A DNA stretch of 15,277 nt. Source: Dehalococcoidia bacterium. Its GTDB lineage: Bacteria > Chloroflexota > Dehalococcoidia > UBA3495. The stretch spans positions 1-15,277 of the forward strand of contig PCAH01000014.1 in the NCBI GenBank assembly GCA_002730485.1. The letters run 5' to 3'. Position 1 is the first letter of the stretch; each line of letters opens with the position of its first letter. The translations under genes were made by a program, and so were the position numbers. Positions 1 through 5,285 of this stretch are shown here, piece after piece. Below the pieces are notes generated by a model. The model was not told the DNA's origin. It saw only the letters and a program-made list of their open reading frames with translations, and ran no database searches.

Positions 1-1
1 C

Positions 2-577
2 GGACGCACGCGCGCAACACTAGACGCTACCACGTCGGCGCTTGCCTACGGTGATAAGGTCGAGTGCACCACTTTCAGCTACAAACGCCAAAATCACTTT
101 CTCGAATGGGTCCAAGCGTTCCAAGGCAAACAGAAAACTGTCATACCAGATGCAATCATCACGTCTGTGTGCGAAGAGATCAAGGCGCAGAATATCGAGG
201 AGGTCACAGAAATTACGCCGAAAGACATCCGTGCGATCCTCAAAAAGTTAAAACACCGAAAGTACTACGAACATAGCATCCTCATCCATCACCTCGTAAC
301 TGGCATCGAACCGCCGCGTCTGCTGCCGAACGAAGAGGATCAGCTGCGGTGTCTATTCCTCGCTATGCAGGCACCGTTCGAAAAGTTTCTCCCCAACGAT
401 CGGAAGAACTTCCTGTCCTACTCTTACGTCATGTACAAGCTTCTGGAACTATTGGGGATGGATCAATATTTATCGTGCTTCAGTCTCCTGAAAGGGAAGG
501 ACAAGCTGGCGCGTCAGGACCGTATTTTCCGGAAGATATGCATCGCCAACGACTGGGAATTCATACCGAGTGTGTAA
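2..577 (+). CDS. VLTF3-like viral late transcription factor, C-terminal part (5' end outside window)
   Basis: This open frame enters from the left edge and ends at TAA 575-577, leaving the last 191 residues. It reads as the conserved core and C-terminus of the poxvirus VLTF3-like family, found in nearly all nucleocytoviruses. These proteins drive late gene transcription in viral factories. Visible landmarks are SYKRQNHFLEWVQAFQ near the left end, then ITPKDIRAILKKLKHRKYYEH, TGIEPPRL, RKNFLSYSYVMYKLLELLG and a terminal NDWEFIPSV; this order and spacing match the family. The N-terminal region, which normally carries zinc-binding cysteines, lies outside the window. A GTG at 167 lies mid-frame inside conserved sequence, so it is not the start. 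The gene is followed after 36 bp by a small plus-strand gene. The family assignment is firm; the true length cannot be seen. Confidence 0.95.
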   Translation, partial: GRTRATLDATTSALAYGDKVECTTFSYKRQNHFLEWVQAFQGKQKTVIPDAIITSVCEEIKAQNIEEVTEITPKDIRAILKKLKHRKYYEHSILIHHLVTGIEPPRLLPNEEDQLRCLFLAMQAPFEKFLPNDRKNFLSYSYVMYKLLELLGMDQYLSCFSLLKGKDKLARQDRIFRKICIANDWEFIPSV

Positions 578-595
578 TCGCGAAATTCTCTGTCG

Positions 596-604
596 TATAA
601 TAAA
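596..604 (+). promoter_or_regulatory. TATAATAAA promoter-like element upstream of the 614 gene
   Basis: TATAATAAA sits 9 bp before ATG 614. The same nine bases occur in the same orientation directly before the start codon of the GNAT-like gene (5157-5165, minus strand). It is an AT-rich late-promoter or initiator candidate; there is no transcript evidence. Confidence 0.35.
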
Positions 605-613
605 AAGAAGAAA

Positions 614-802
614 ATGAATCCCGTTGGATTCGGCGGTATCTGCACCGGATTCAGTTTCTTGGAACCCGACCCCCCGAAGCCTGTCCGCCTCATGCAGCTG
701 GTTGAAGAAAAAGATTCCAAGGAGGGCGGCAGCCACACCGAGGCGTGGTGTATTGCCGGTGCGCTGTGTGCCACATCACTCTTCGTCTTCATGTGCGGAT
801 AG
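614..802 (+). CDS. Small tail-anchored membrane protein, unknown function
   Basis: A 62-residue frame starts at ATG 614 after an A-rich leader (TATAATAAA at 596-604). The N-terminal two thirds are soluble, with Gly/Pro-rich and then charged sequence (LVEEKDSKEGG). The last 19 residues, AWCIAGALCATSLFVFMCG, form one hydrophobic segment that could serve as a tail anchor. Four cysteines are present, three of them in or next to that segment. I do not recognise a family. Two longer frames overlap this stretch on the minus strand, but neither has a comparable leader. The promoter-like leader, the membrane segment and the tight fit between VLTF3 and the next gene support a real gene, perhaps a minor virion membrane protein. 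That role is inference. Confidence 0.6.
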   Translation: MNPVGFGGICTGFSFLEPDPPKPVRLMQLVEEKDSKEGGSHTEAWCIAGALCATSLFVFMCG

Positions 803-831
803 CGGCGCTTTAACTTTAGCGATTTTTCCGT

Positions 832-1341
832 ATGCGTGTTTTTTGCGCCACTACAGAACAAATGATGGATCTAGTACATGGTGATATTCTTCTTTCCCGG
901 GGGCATCATTCTCTGTGCAAGCTCCTTGCATTCGCTTCCGGAACAGGAATATCCCATGCAGCCGCCGTGATCGGTGACAAGGTGCATTCCTTTTCGCGAA
1001 GACACGGGGAGGTTCTGGTGATGTCGAAGGAGGAATACCTTCGGAAGTTTACAGTGCCGCTCGTCTTACGACCGACCACACCGGCCTCGTCGAGGCCTCG
1101 TGTCAAGATGGGGAGATACGCCATCATCGAAAACAATTGCACCGACCATGTTCTTCGCATCTCCCATATGATGGGGCACACGGAGAACCTGCCGCGAATG
1201 CGCTATGTAGTGCCCCATCGTATGCGCCACATGCCCGGTTACGTAAGGGTGCACGGTGCTCGGGTACCCTTTGTGTACAAAATGGGCCCTGCGCTAATCC
1301 TGATCGTTGTCTTTATGATCCTACATAAATCGTGGCGGTAG
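832..1341 (+). CDS. Permuted NlpC/P60 (papain-fold) peptidase or acyltransferase-like protein with C-terminal membrane anchor
   Basis: This 169-residue protein looks like the circularly permuted NlpC/P60 group (LRAT, YiiX and poxvirus G6-like proteins), in which the catalytic His precedes the Cys. The N-terminus has HGDILLSRG (about 16-24). SHAAAVIGD (41-49) would supply His42, and NNCTDHV (101-107) would supply Cys103, matching the family's usual NC-x-HF region. Known members are cysteine peptidases, lipid acyltransferases or amidases, often acting at membranes. Residues about 151-164 (MGPALILIVVFMIL) form one transmembrane segment followed by HKSWR, so the enzyme would be tethered by its C-terminus. 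ATG 832 gives the full HGDILL element; ATGs at 862 and 865 would also retain it. The 3' end overlaps the converging GT90 gene by 21 bp. The fold call is fairly good; the substrate is unknown. Confidence 0.72.
   Translation: MRVFCATTEQMMDLVHGDILLSRGHHSLCKLLAFASGTGISHAAAVIGDKVHSFSRRHGEVLVMSKEEYLRKFTVPLVLRPTTPASSRPRVKMGRYAIIENNCTDHVLRISHMMGHTENLPRMRYVVPHRMRHMPGYVRVHGARVPFVYKMGPALILIVVFMILHKSWR
1312..1329. terminator. Hairpin at convergent junction (TTTATG / CATAAA)
   Basis: A perfect 6-bp stem (1312-1317 with 1324-1329) and 6-nt loop sits at the overlapping 3' ends of the 832-1341 and 1321-2535 genes. It could be a 3'-end or polyadenylation hairpin usable from both strands. A stem this short could also arise by chance. 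Confidence 0.25.
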
Positions 1342-2535
1342 CTGTGGAAATGGTCGGGGTGGCGGTGGTGGCGTAGCCAGTAGCCTACGCACAGCCTCTT
1401 CGATGTCGGCCTCGTCCACAATGTGAAACCATTGCGGATACTCGTCGTACCACCACAGGTGCGGGCCGGGTGACTCGGGATCCCGGACAACTAAGATGTG
1501 CCCGCCACCAGCTATCAGAGCTCCGATCCGGTTCGGTGCTGCGTGTCCGTCCATGCTGATCAGAACCCTGTACCGCCCCCATTCCGAAGACGGTACGAAA
1601 TCCTTCCTGTTGGCTCGCGAAGGGGGGGTCACCACGCCCCCGTGCACGGCGTACCGACCGTTGCGACTATGCCACACCTTGATGTCGAAGAGTGGGTGCG
1701 AACGGTATCGTTCCGCGACCCGCAGTCGCTGCGTGGAGGTGCCGCTACCGCGGAAGAACGCGACGGCGCGCCGCTGTTCCCACGGGACCGTCGTTGTGGG
1801 TTCCTGACACAGCGCGACGTTCGTCGCCGCAAAGAACACCGGAAGTCCCAGCATGCGCTCCCAGTCGAGATTGCAGGGAATCGCACAGTCCTCGAAGTCA
1901 GCGGGGTGTGTGTACGGGGAAAGCACGGGCAGCAGCTCGCAGGTCGCGAACGGTTCGGGAAGATTCGGCAACGCGGTATCGGCCCACACGTGCGCATAAG
2001 GATGGAGACGGACCGGCCGTGCGTGACGAACGATGGGGTGGTCCCTGCGGTTGAGGATACCGTCCCATGTACGAACCCCGTAGTGCCGCACTACCGCCTC
2101 GATCATGTGGCGGTAGCACTCGTTCATGCTGTCGGACCACGGCTGGAAGCCACATTGCGTGCACAGGATTCCTGCATTGCACCACCACTTCTCTTTCGGA
2201 AGATGTGCGGGCCCCACCACGTGCTCCGTAGCGCGCAACTGGTGATGCCAATCGTTCGTGAAGTCGGGATTGACGAACGGGGCGAAGAGGCGTACCCGGC
2301 CTTCTCGGACCACAACCAGCACAGCTGAGCGAACATAGCGCCATATGTAGTCGAGGGTGTTGTGCACCGTCTGTCGATCGGCGTGGTGGTCCTTATCGCA
2401 TGGGAAGTCGGTATTCAACTCATCCCAGCACTGGAGGAGGTGCGCGAGGTTTTGGAGCGCCTGTGTTGGCGGACCGTGTCGTTCGGCTTCATCCCGGCAC
2501 CGGAAGGCCACCGCAGGGGAGTAACATCGTGCCAT
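1321..2535 (-). CDS. GT90 (CAP10-like) family glycosyltransferase
   Basis: This 404-residue protein resembles the glycosyltransferase family 90 group (CAP10, POGLUT/KDELC and LPS-modifying proteins), which transfer sugars such as xylose or glucose from nucleotide sugars. Family-like features are LNRRDHPI (161-168), like the NRRDFP motif of many viral members; WEQRRAVAFFRGSGT (252-266), matching the W..R....FRG.. donor-site block; WGRYRVLISMDGHAAPNRIG (319-338), matching the K/R-Y-LL-iDG-AA-R core; and WWYDEYPQWFHIV (361-373), matching the W..pw.hyvp end. The tail is proline-rich (PPPPPRPFPQLPPRF). No signal peptide or membrane segment is evident, so it may work in the cytosolic factory on virion glycans; this is inference. 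The start at 2535 follows an AT-rich spacer. It converges on and overlaps the NlpC-like gene by 21 bp. Confidence 0.82.
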   Translation of the reverse strand: MARCYSPAVAFRCRDEAERHGPPTQALQNLAHLLQCWDELNTDFPCDKDHHADRQTVHNTLDYIWRYVRSAVLVVVREGRVRLFAPFVNPDFTNDWHHQLRATEHVVGPAHLPKEKWWCNAGILCTQCGFQPWSDSMNECYRHMIEAVVRHYGVRTWDGILNRRDHPIVRHARPVRLHPYAHVWADTALPNLPEPFATCELLPVLSPYTHPADFEDCAIPCNLDWERMLGLPVFFAATNVALCQEPTTTVPWEQRRAVAFFRGSGTSTQRLRVAERYRSHPLFDIKVWHSRNGRYAVHGGVVTPPSRANRKDFVPSSEWGRYRVLISMDGHAAPNRIGALIAGGGHILVVRDPESPGPHLWWYDEYPQWFHIVDEADIEEAVRRLLATPPPPPRPFPQLPPRFM

Positions 2536-2606
2536 CTATTTTTCGGATAGTGACTTGTAGATGCAAAAAAAACCCTGCCGTACAGGAAAGACCCGAAAGA
2601 CTGCAA

Positions 2607-2948
2607 ATGAGCGCCGTCCCCCAGCAACATATGACTTCCGAGATGGAGCAGATCGCAAAGTCGTGCGAGGCAGAGAACAAGCAGATTTGCAAATCGAAGG
2701 CCGGCGCGTACTGCGTGGATGCAGAGAGGGAATGCGACAGCGCGCACATGGAGACGGACGCTTCCGACATCGGCAACTATTTCATGGCCACGGGCGTTTC
2801 GCGGAAGACACAAGGACAAGGGGCGATGCGCGACGAGGCCGACGATGAGACCGGCGACGTCGCGCCCGCTCCCGCCTGTGCGGGCGCCCTGTGCCAGTTC
2901 ACGCAGGGGGCCCGAAACCAGATCGGCCACCCCGGTATGATTCTATAA
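2607..2948 (+). CDS. Small acidic Cys-containing protein, unknown
   Basis: The 113-residue protein starts at ATG 2607; the frame is open further upstream, but only through the GT90 gene's antisense and the spacer. An A8 tract at 2565-2572 precedes the gene. The sequence is hydrophilic and acidic (DASDIGNY, RDEADDETGDVAPAP) with six cysteines, four in the first half (SC, IC, YC, EC) and two near ACAGALC. There is no transmembrane segment or recognisable domain. A minus-strand frame across the same region (2415-2930) is longer, but it would run into the GT90 gene's own start, so it is less likely. The evidence is position, leader and stop placement only; coding status is moderately supported and function is unknown. 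Confidence 0.5.
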   Translation: MSAVPQQHMTSEMEQIAKSCEAENKQICKSKAGAYCVDAERECDSAHMETDASDIGNYFMATGVSRKTQGQGAMRDEADDETGDVAPAPACAGALCQFTQGARNQIGHPGMIL

Positions 2949-2960
2949 ATTTCTATAAAT
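2941..2960 (+). repeat. Tandem 10-bp repeat TTCTATAAAT x2 (TATA-like)
   Basis: Two exact copies of TTCTATAAAT lie back to back. The first contains the stop codon of the 2607 gene, and both carry TATAAAT. The pair sits 36 bp before ATG 2997, so it is a duplicated TATA-like promoter element candidate for the F-box-like gene. Confidence 0.5.
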
Positions 2961-2996
2961 GCGTCCCGCACTGTACGTTAGGGAATAATACAGCGC

Positions 2997-3365
2997 ATGC
3001 AAAACAAAATGGCCCTGCTTCCCATTCATGTCATAGGAAGCGTTGCGAATTTTTTGGATGCCGCGGGCCTACGCGCATTCATGGGTGTATGCCACGAGAG
3101 CAGGTCGTACGCCATAGAAACAACCAAACGAAGAACACTTTCCTGTCCGCTCTACCGCGCTGTCCTACATAGTGCGTGTGTCGTCATAGCAAACATTATG
3201 TACCTCAGTCACTGCATTTATGTGCTGGAAACGCACGGTGTTTCAAAAAAGCTGTTTTACAGGCGCTGCCTCTGGTGGGCACTCCGCTGGGACTATGACC
3301 TAAAACCGAACATCCCCGTGCATATCATGCTACGACCATTAGGCTACCAACTACAGCAAGAATGA
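2997..3365 (+). CDS. F-box-like small protein
   Basis: The 122-residue protein opens with LPIHVIGSVANFLDAAGLRAF followed by a conserved-looking VCHESRSYAIETTKRR (quoted as two pieces). This fits the F-box pattern LP..vi..i..fL...dl......vC..... F-box proteins bring substrates to SCF ubiquitin ligases through Skp1, and many large DNA viruses carry them to redirect host proteolysis. After the F-box region comes a more hydrophobic, Cys-containing part (SACVVIANIMYLSHCIYVL), which could be a membrane segment or a substrate-binding helix. ATG 2997 is taken as the start because AATAA lies 8 bp upstream; ATG 3009 (MALLP) is an equally good alternative. The 3' end overlaps the converging membrane-protein gene by 41 bp. 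The F-box call rests on pattern only. Confidence 0.55.
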   Translation: MQNKMALLPIHVIGSVANFLDAAGLRAFMGVCHESRSYAIETTKRRTLSCPLYRAVLHSACVVIANIMYLSHCIYVLETHGVSKKLFYRRCLWWALRWDYDLKPNIPVHIMLRPLGYQLQQE

Positions 3366-3828
3366 ACCACGTCGCTGTCGAGGAGATCCAATAAAAGTTC
3401 CTTTTTTTGTGGTTCTCTCTGAGACCGTACGAAAACACGACTCCTCTGGTAAACAACAGCAGGTACAAGGAACTGAAGGAAAGTACAAAGAGTCCCGACA
3501 ATACACACGTAGCGGGGGTCGTGTACAGAATCGGCGTGCGCAACGAAATCCCTGCGAGAAGGGCAGCGGGGATGACGATATGGCATACGGTGTTCATCGT
3601 GGCGATGCTTTGGTGATTTTCTACTCCTGTGTATGCTACAAGACTGTCCCATTCTGCGACCGTGACATAGTTTCCCCACGTCGCAGTAGTTATGATATAG
3701 GTGATTCCACACACTACAAACCAGTCAGGTATGCCGCGGTGTAAACCCAGAAGAAGAAGAATACCAACGAGATGACTGATGTGTGTCAGTGAGAACTGGC
3801 GCTCCGAAAAAGTCAGCGGGTGCTCCAT
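3325..3828 (-). CDS. Multi-pass membrane protein, unknown
   Basis: This 167-residue protein has about five hydrophobic segments: roughly residues 16-30 (ISHLVGILLLLGL), 36-50, 80-98 (TVCHIVIPAALLAGIS), 105-128 (PATCVLSGLFVLSFSSLYLLLF) and 146-166 (WISSTATWFILAVVGSLMVVA). The short loop HKKRNF before the last segment is basic and likely faces the cytosol. I do not recognise a family. Its base composition is visibly less GC-rich than the flanking enzyme genes. It overlaps the preceding plus-strand gene by 41 bp at the 3' end and is divergent from the 3892 gene across a 63-bp AT-rich spacer. It may be a virion membrane or host-modulating protein; that is inference. Confidence 0.7.
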   Translation of the reverse strand: MEHPLTFSERQFSLTHISHLVGILLLLGLHRGIPDWFVVCGITYIITTATWGNYVTVAEWDSLVAYTGVENHQSIATMNTVCHIVIPAALLAGISLRTPILYTTPATCVLSGLFVLSFSSLYLLLFTRGVVFSYGLRENHKKRNFYWISSTATWFILAVVGSLMVVA

Positions 3829-3891
3829 CCCTGCCTCTTTTTTTAGTCACCCGTAAATCTTTATGTCTTACATTTTTCTACACTCTCCCGA
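3829..3891. promoter_or_regulatory. Divergent AT-rich promoter spacer
   Basis: This 63-bp spacer between two divergent starts is AT-rich, with a T8 run near 3837-3844 and TAAATCTTTATG in the middle. It must hold the promoters for both the membrane protein (minus) and the small plus-strand gene. Confidence 0.4.
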
Positions 3892-4191
3892 ATGGAAAAT
3901 GTGGCGGTGCTCTGTGATGATCTCCAGATTACGGTATTGTCATTTACAGGCCTTCCCGAGACGCGTTTTTCCGCCATAGCATGGCGTGCTTGGCATGCGC
4001 GTCGGAAGCGGTTCACGGATGAGGTACTTAGGTACATCGACATAGACAGAACACCCTTTGTTGCGCGACTTTGCCACAAGGAAAGCGGCGTGCGCTTCTT
4101 GGTTGTGTCTTCCGTGCGGAAAGTTTCGAAGGAACTTGGAGAAGGCGGCGCGCACTGGTTTCAGTTGTATCTAAGATCAATCGTACCCTAG
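3892..4191 (+). CDS. Small protein with possible divergent F-box-like N-terminus
   Basis: The 99-residue frame starts at ATG 3892 directly after an AT-rich spacer. Its N-terminus, LCDDLQITVLSFTGLPETR then AWRAWHARRKRFTDEV, follows the loose F-box layout (L.ddl...vL.f..l......a...W...). It resembles the 2997 gene product in length, position and architecture. Residues 52-70 read as a strand-rich segment with RLCHKESGVRFLVVSS. No membrane segment is present. The assignment is tentative: it could simply be a basic, tryptophan-containing small protein. It stops 5 bp before the stop of the converging GNAT-like gene. Confidence 0.5.
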   Translation: MENVAVLCDDLQITVLSFTGLPETRFSAIAWRAWHARRKRFTDEVLRYIDIDRTPFVARLCHKESGVRFLVVSSVRKVSKELGEGGAHWFQLYLRSIVP

Positions 4192-4200
4192 CATCTTTAG
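4171..4200. terminator. Hairpin at convergent junction (CTAAGAT / ATCTTTAG)
   Basis: A 7-bp stem with one bulged T (4171-4177 with 4193-4200) and 15-nt loop brackets both stop codons of the 3892-4191 and 4197-5156 genes. It is a candidate bidirectional 3'-end signal. Confidence 0.28.
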
Positions 4201-5156
4201 CGCAAACATTTCGACATCCACCAGCCGTCACCAGTGCCCATGCGCCGACCATCGAACTCTGCTGCTCCCATCTGAATCGTGTTGCGCCCTCCTTTACTCC
4301 TGCAGTGCGCCCTGCGCTTTTTTATTTTTTTAAGCGCGCGGGGCTCTACCCAGCTGCAGAATTTTTTCGCTTTCTTGTCTTTTGTGCACACGTCCTTGTC
4401 CTTCACGCTGCTGCAGACAAAAGGTACCGATTTGTCGAGGCGCCGCCCTTTTTCGTAGAGTGCGGCGCGTTCGGCACGGCCGTACTTTTTACAGGCGTTC
4501 GCGCGGCGCTCATATCCGAAACGTTTCCGGTAGAGAGATATCAGCGGCGTGGTGGCGGCACGAAGCGAAATCGTCTTACAGCCTGCTTGCTTGGCGATGC
4601 GCTCTGCCTCTTTGAACAACGCCATTCCTTTTCCGTACTTGCTGCATACGAGATCGATGTAGAAGGTCCTGTCGGCGCCCGTCCCCTTGATGTACGCGGT
4701 CATGAATCCGTCCATGCGGTCGTACTCTATCTTCAACTTCTTAGGTTTTCCGCTCCGAGAGGCTCGCCCCTCTCGTTCTTCGGTTTGATTGCTTTCGAAC
4801 CACAGCAGGAACTCTGCGCGGGACCGCATGTTCTTCTGAAAGTATGCCTTGTTGATCTCGACGGTGCGCTCCCCGGTTTTCTTGTTTACGCGGCTGCAGT
4901 TGCTGTCGATCTCTCCGCAATAGTCACGTTTCAACTCGAAAAGGTTGCCGTCAGTGGGACACTTCGAAAGCTTTTTGAGTTGCTCATAGAATTTTTTTTC
5001 GGTGCCGCGAGATTTCCGAAGGAAATGGAACGTGGACCCTTCTGCGGAGCCCCCCGCGATAGCATTGAAGCGCCGCCGCGCCATGATGTCTCGAACACCA
5101 GCAGTGCGTTCCGCGTCGGTGATGGACCGCCTCAGCTCAGATATCAGTGCCGCCAT
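4197..5156 (-). CDS. GNAT-like acetyltransferase with Cys/Lys-rich C-terminal tail
   Basis: The 319-residue protein contains a GNAT-type acetyl-CoA-binding stretch: FYIDLVCSKYGKGMALFKEA (165-184), where YGKGMA stands for the Q/RxxGxG/A pyrophosphate loop, followed by ERIAKQAGCKTISLRAA and SLYRKRFGYER (207-217), the typical end where the chain returns beside CoA. The N-terminal 140 residues are basic and Cys-containing (CPTDG, DYCGEIDSNC) with no recognised fold. After the GNAT part, residues about 248-285 hold C-x8-C-x9-C-x17-C with CSWV, resembling small Cys modules common in algal virus proteins. The start is set at 5156 because the TATAATAAA element lies directly before it; a 39-residue upstream extension to 5273 would cross the promoter region of the 5286 gene. 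The substrate (amine, peptide or small molecule) is unknown. Confidence 0.72.
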   Translation of the reverse strand: MAALISELRRSITDAERTAGVRDIMARRRFNAIAGGSAEGSTFHFLRKSRGTEKKFYEQLKKLSKCPTDGNLFELKRDYCGEIDSNCSRVNKKTGERTVEINKAYFQKNMRSRAEFLLWFESNQTEEREGRASRSGKPKKLKIEYDRMDGFMTAYIKGTGADRTFYIDLVCSKYGKGMALFKEAERIAKQAGCKTISLRAATTPLISLYRKRFGYERRANACKKYGRAERAALYEKGRRLDKSVPFVCSSVKDKDVCTKDKKAKKFCSWVEPRALKKIKKRRAHCRSKGGRNTIQMGAAEFDGRRMGTGDGWWMSKCLR

Positions 5157-5285
5157 TTTATTATAAGGGTGCGGAATATGTTGGTGACTACCTAAGCGTA
5201 TACCAACAAATGTGTATATGTAACATTGATCTAGGGCCAGATTTTTTCCAAGTTCAGACAAAAAACACAACAACTACCAAACACA
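5157..5285. promoter_or_regulatory. Divergent promoter region with dyad and A/C-rich leader
   Basis: This 129-bp region separates the GNAT-like gene (minus) from the 523-residue probable virion protein (plus). On the GNAT side TATAATAAA (5157-5165 complement) abuts the start. In the middle lies an inverted repeat, TGTTGGT (5179-5185) and ACCAACA (5202-5208). On the plus side, after a T6 tract (5241-5246), the final 35 bp before ATG 5286 contain almost no G or T (ACAAAAAACACAACAACTAC), giving an unstructured leader. Confidence 0.45.

Noticed and set aside
1498..2328. Plus-strand frame of 276 codons opposite the GT90 gene
   Set aside because: The minus strand holds the glycosyltransferase motifs; this frame has no leader and atypical composition.
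2415..2930. Minus-strand frame of 171 codons upstream of the GT90 gene
   Set aside because: It overlaps the GT90 start on the same strand in another frame and has no clear promoter, so the plus-strand 2607 gene is preferred, though with moderate confidence.
4071..5195. Plus-strand frame of 374 codons opposite the GNAT-like gene
   Set aside because: It is the antisense of a gene with recognisable GNAT sequence, it starts inside the 3892 gene in another frame, and it has no leader of its own. The open frame is explained by GC-rich codon use.
5157..5273. 39-residue N-terminal extension of the GNAT-like protein
   Set aside because: It would run through the TATAATAAA element and the divergent promoter of the 5286 gene; ATG 5156 directly after that element is the better start.
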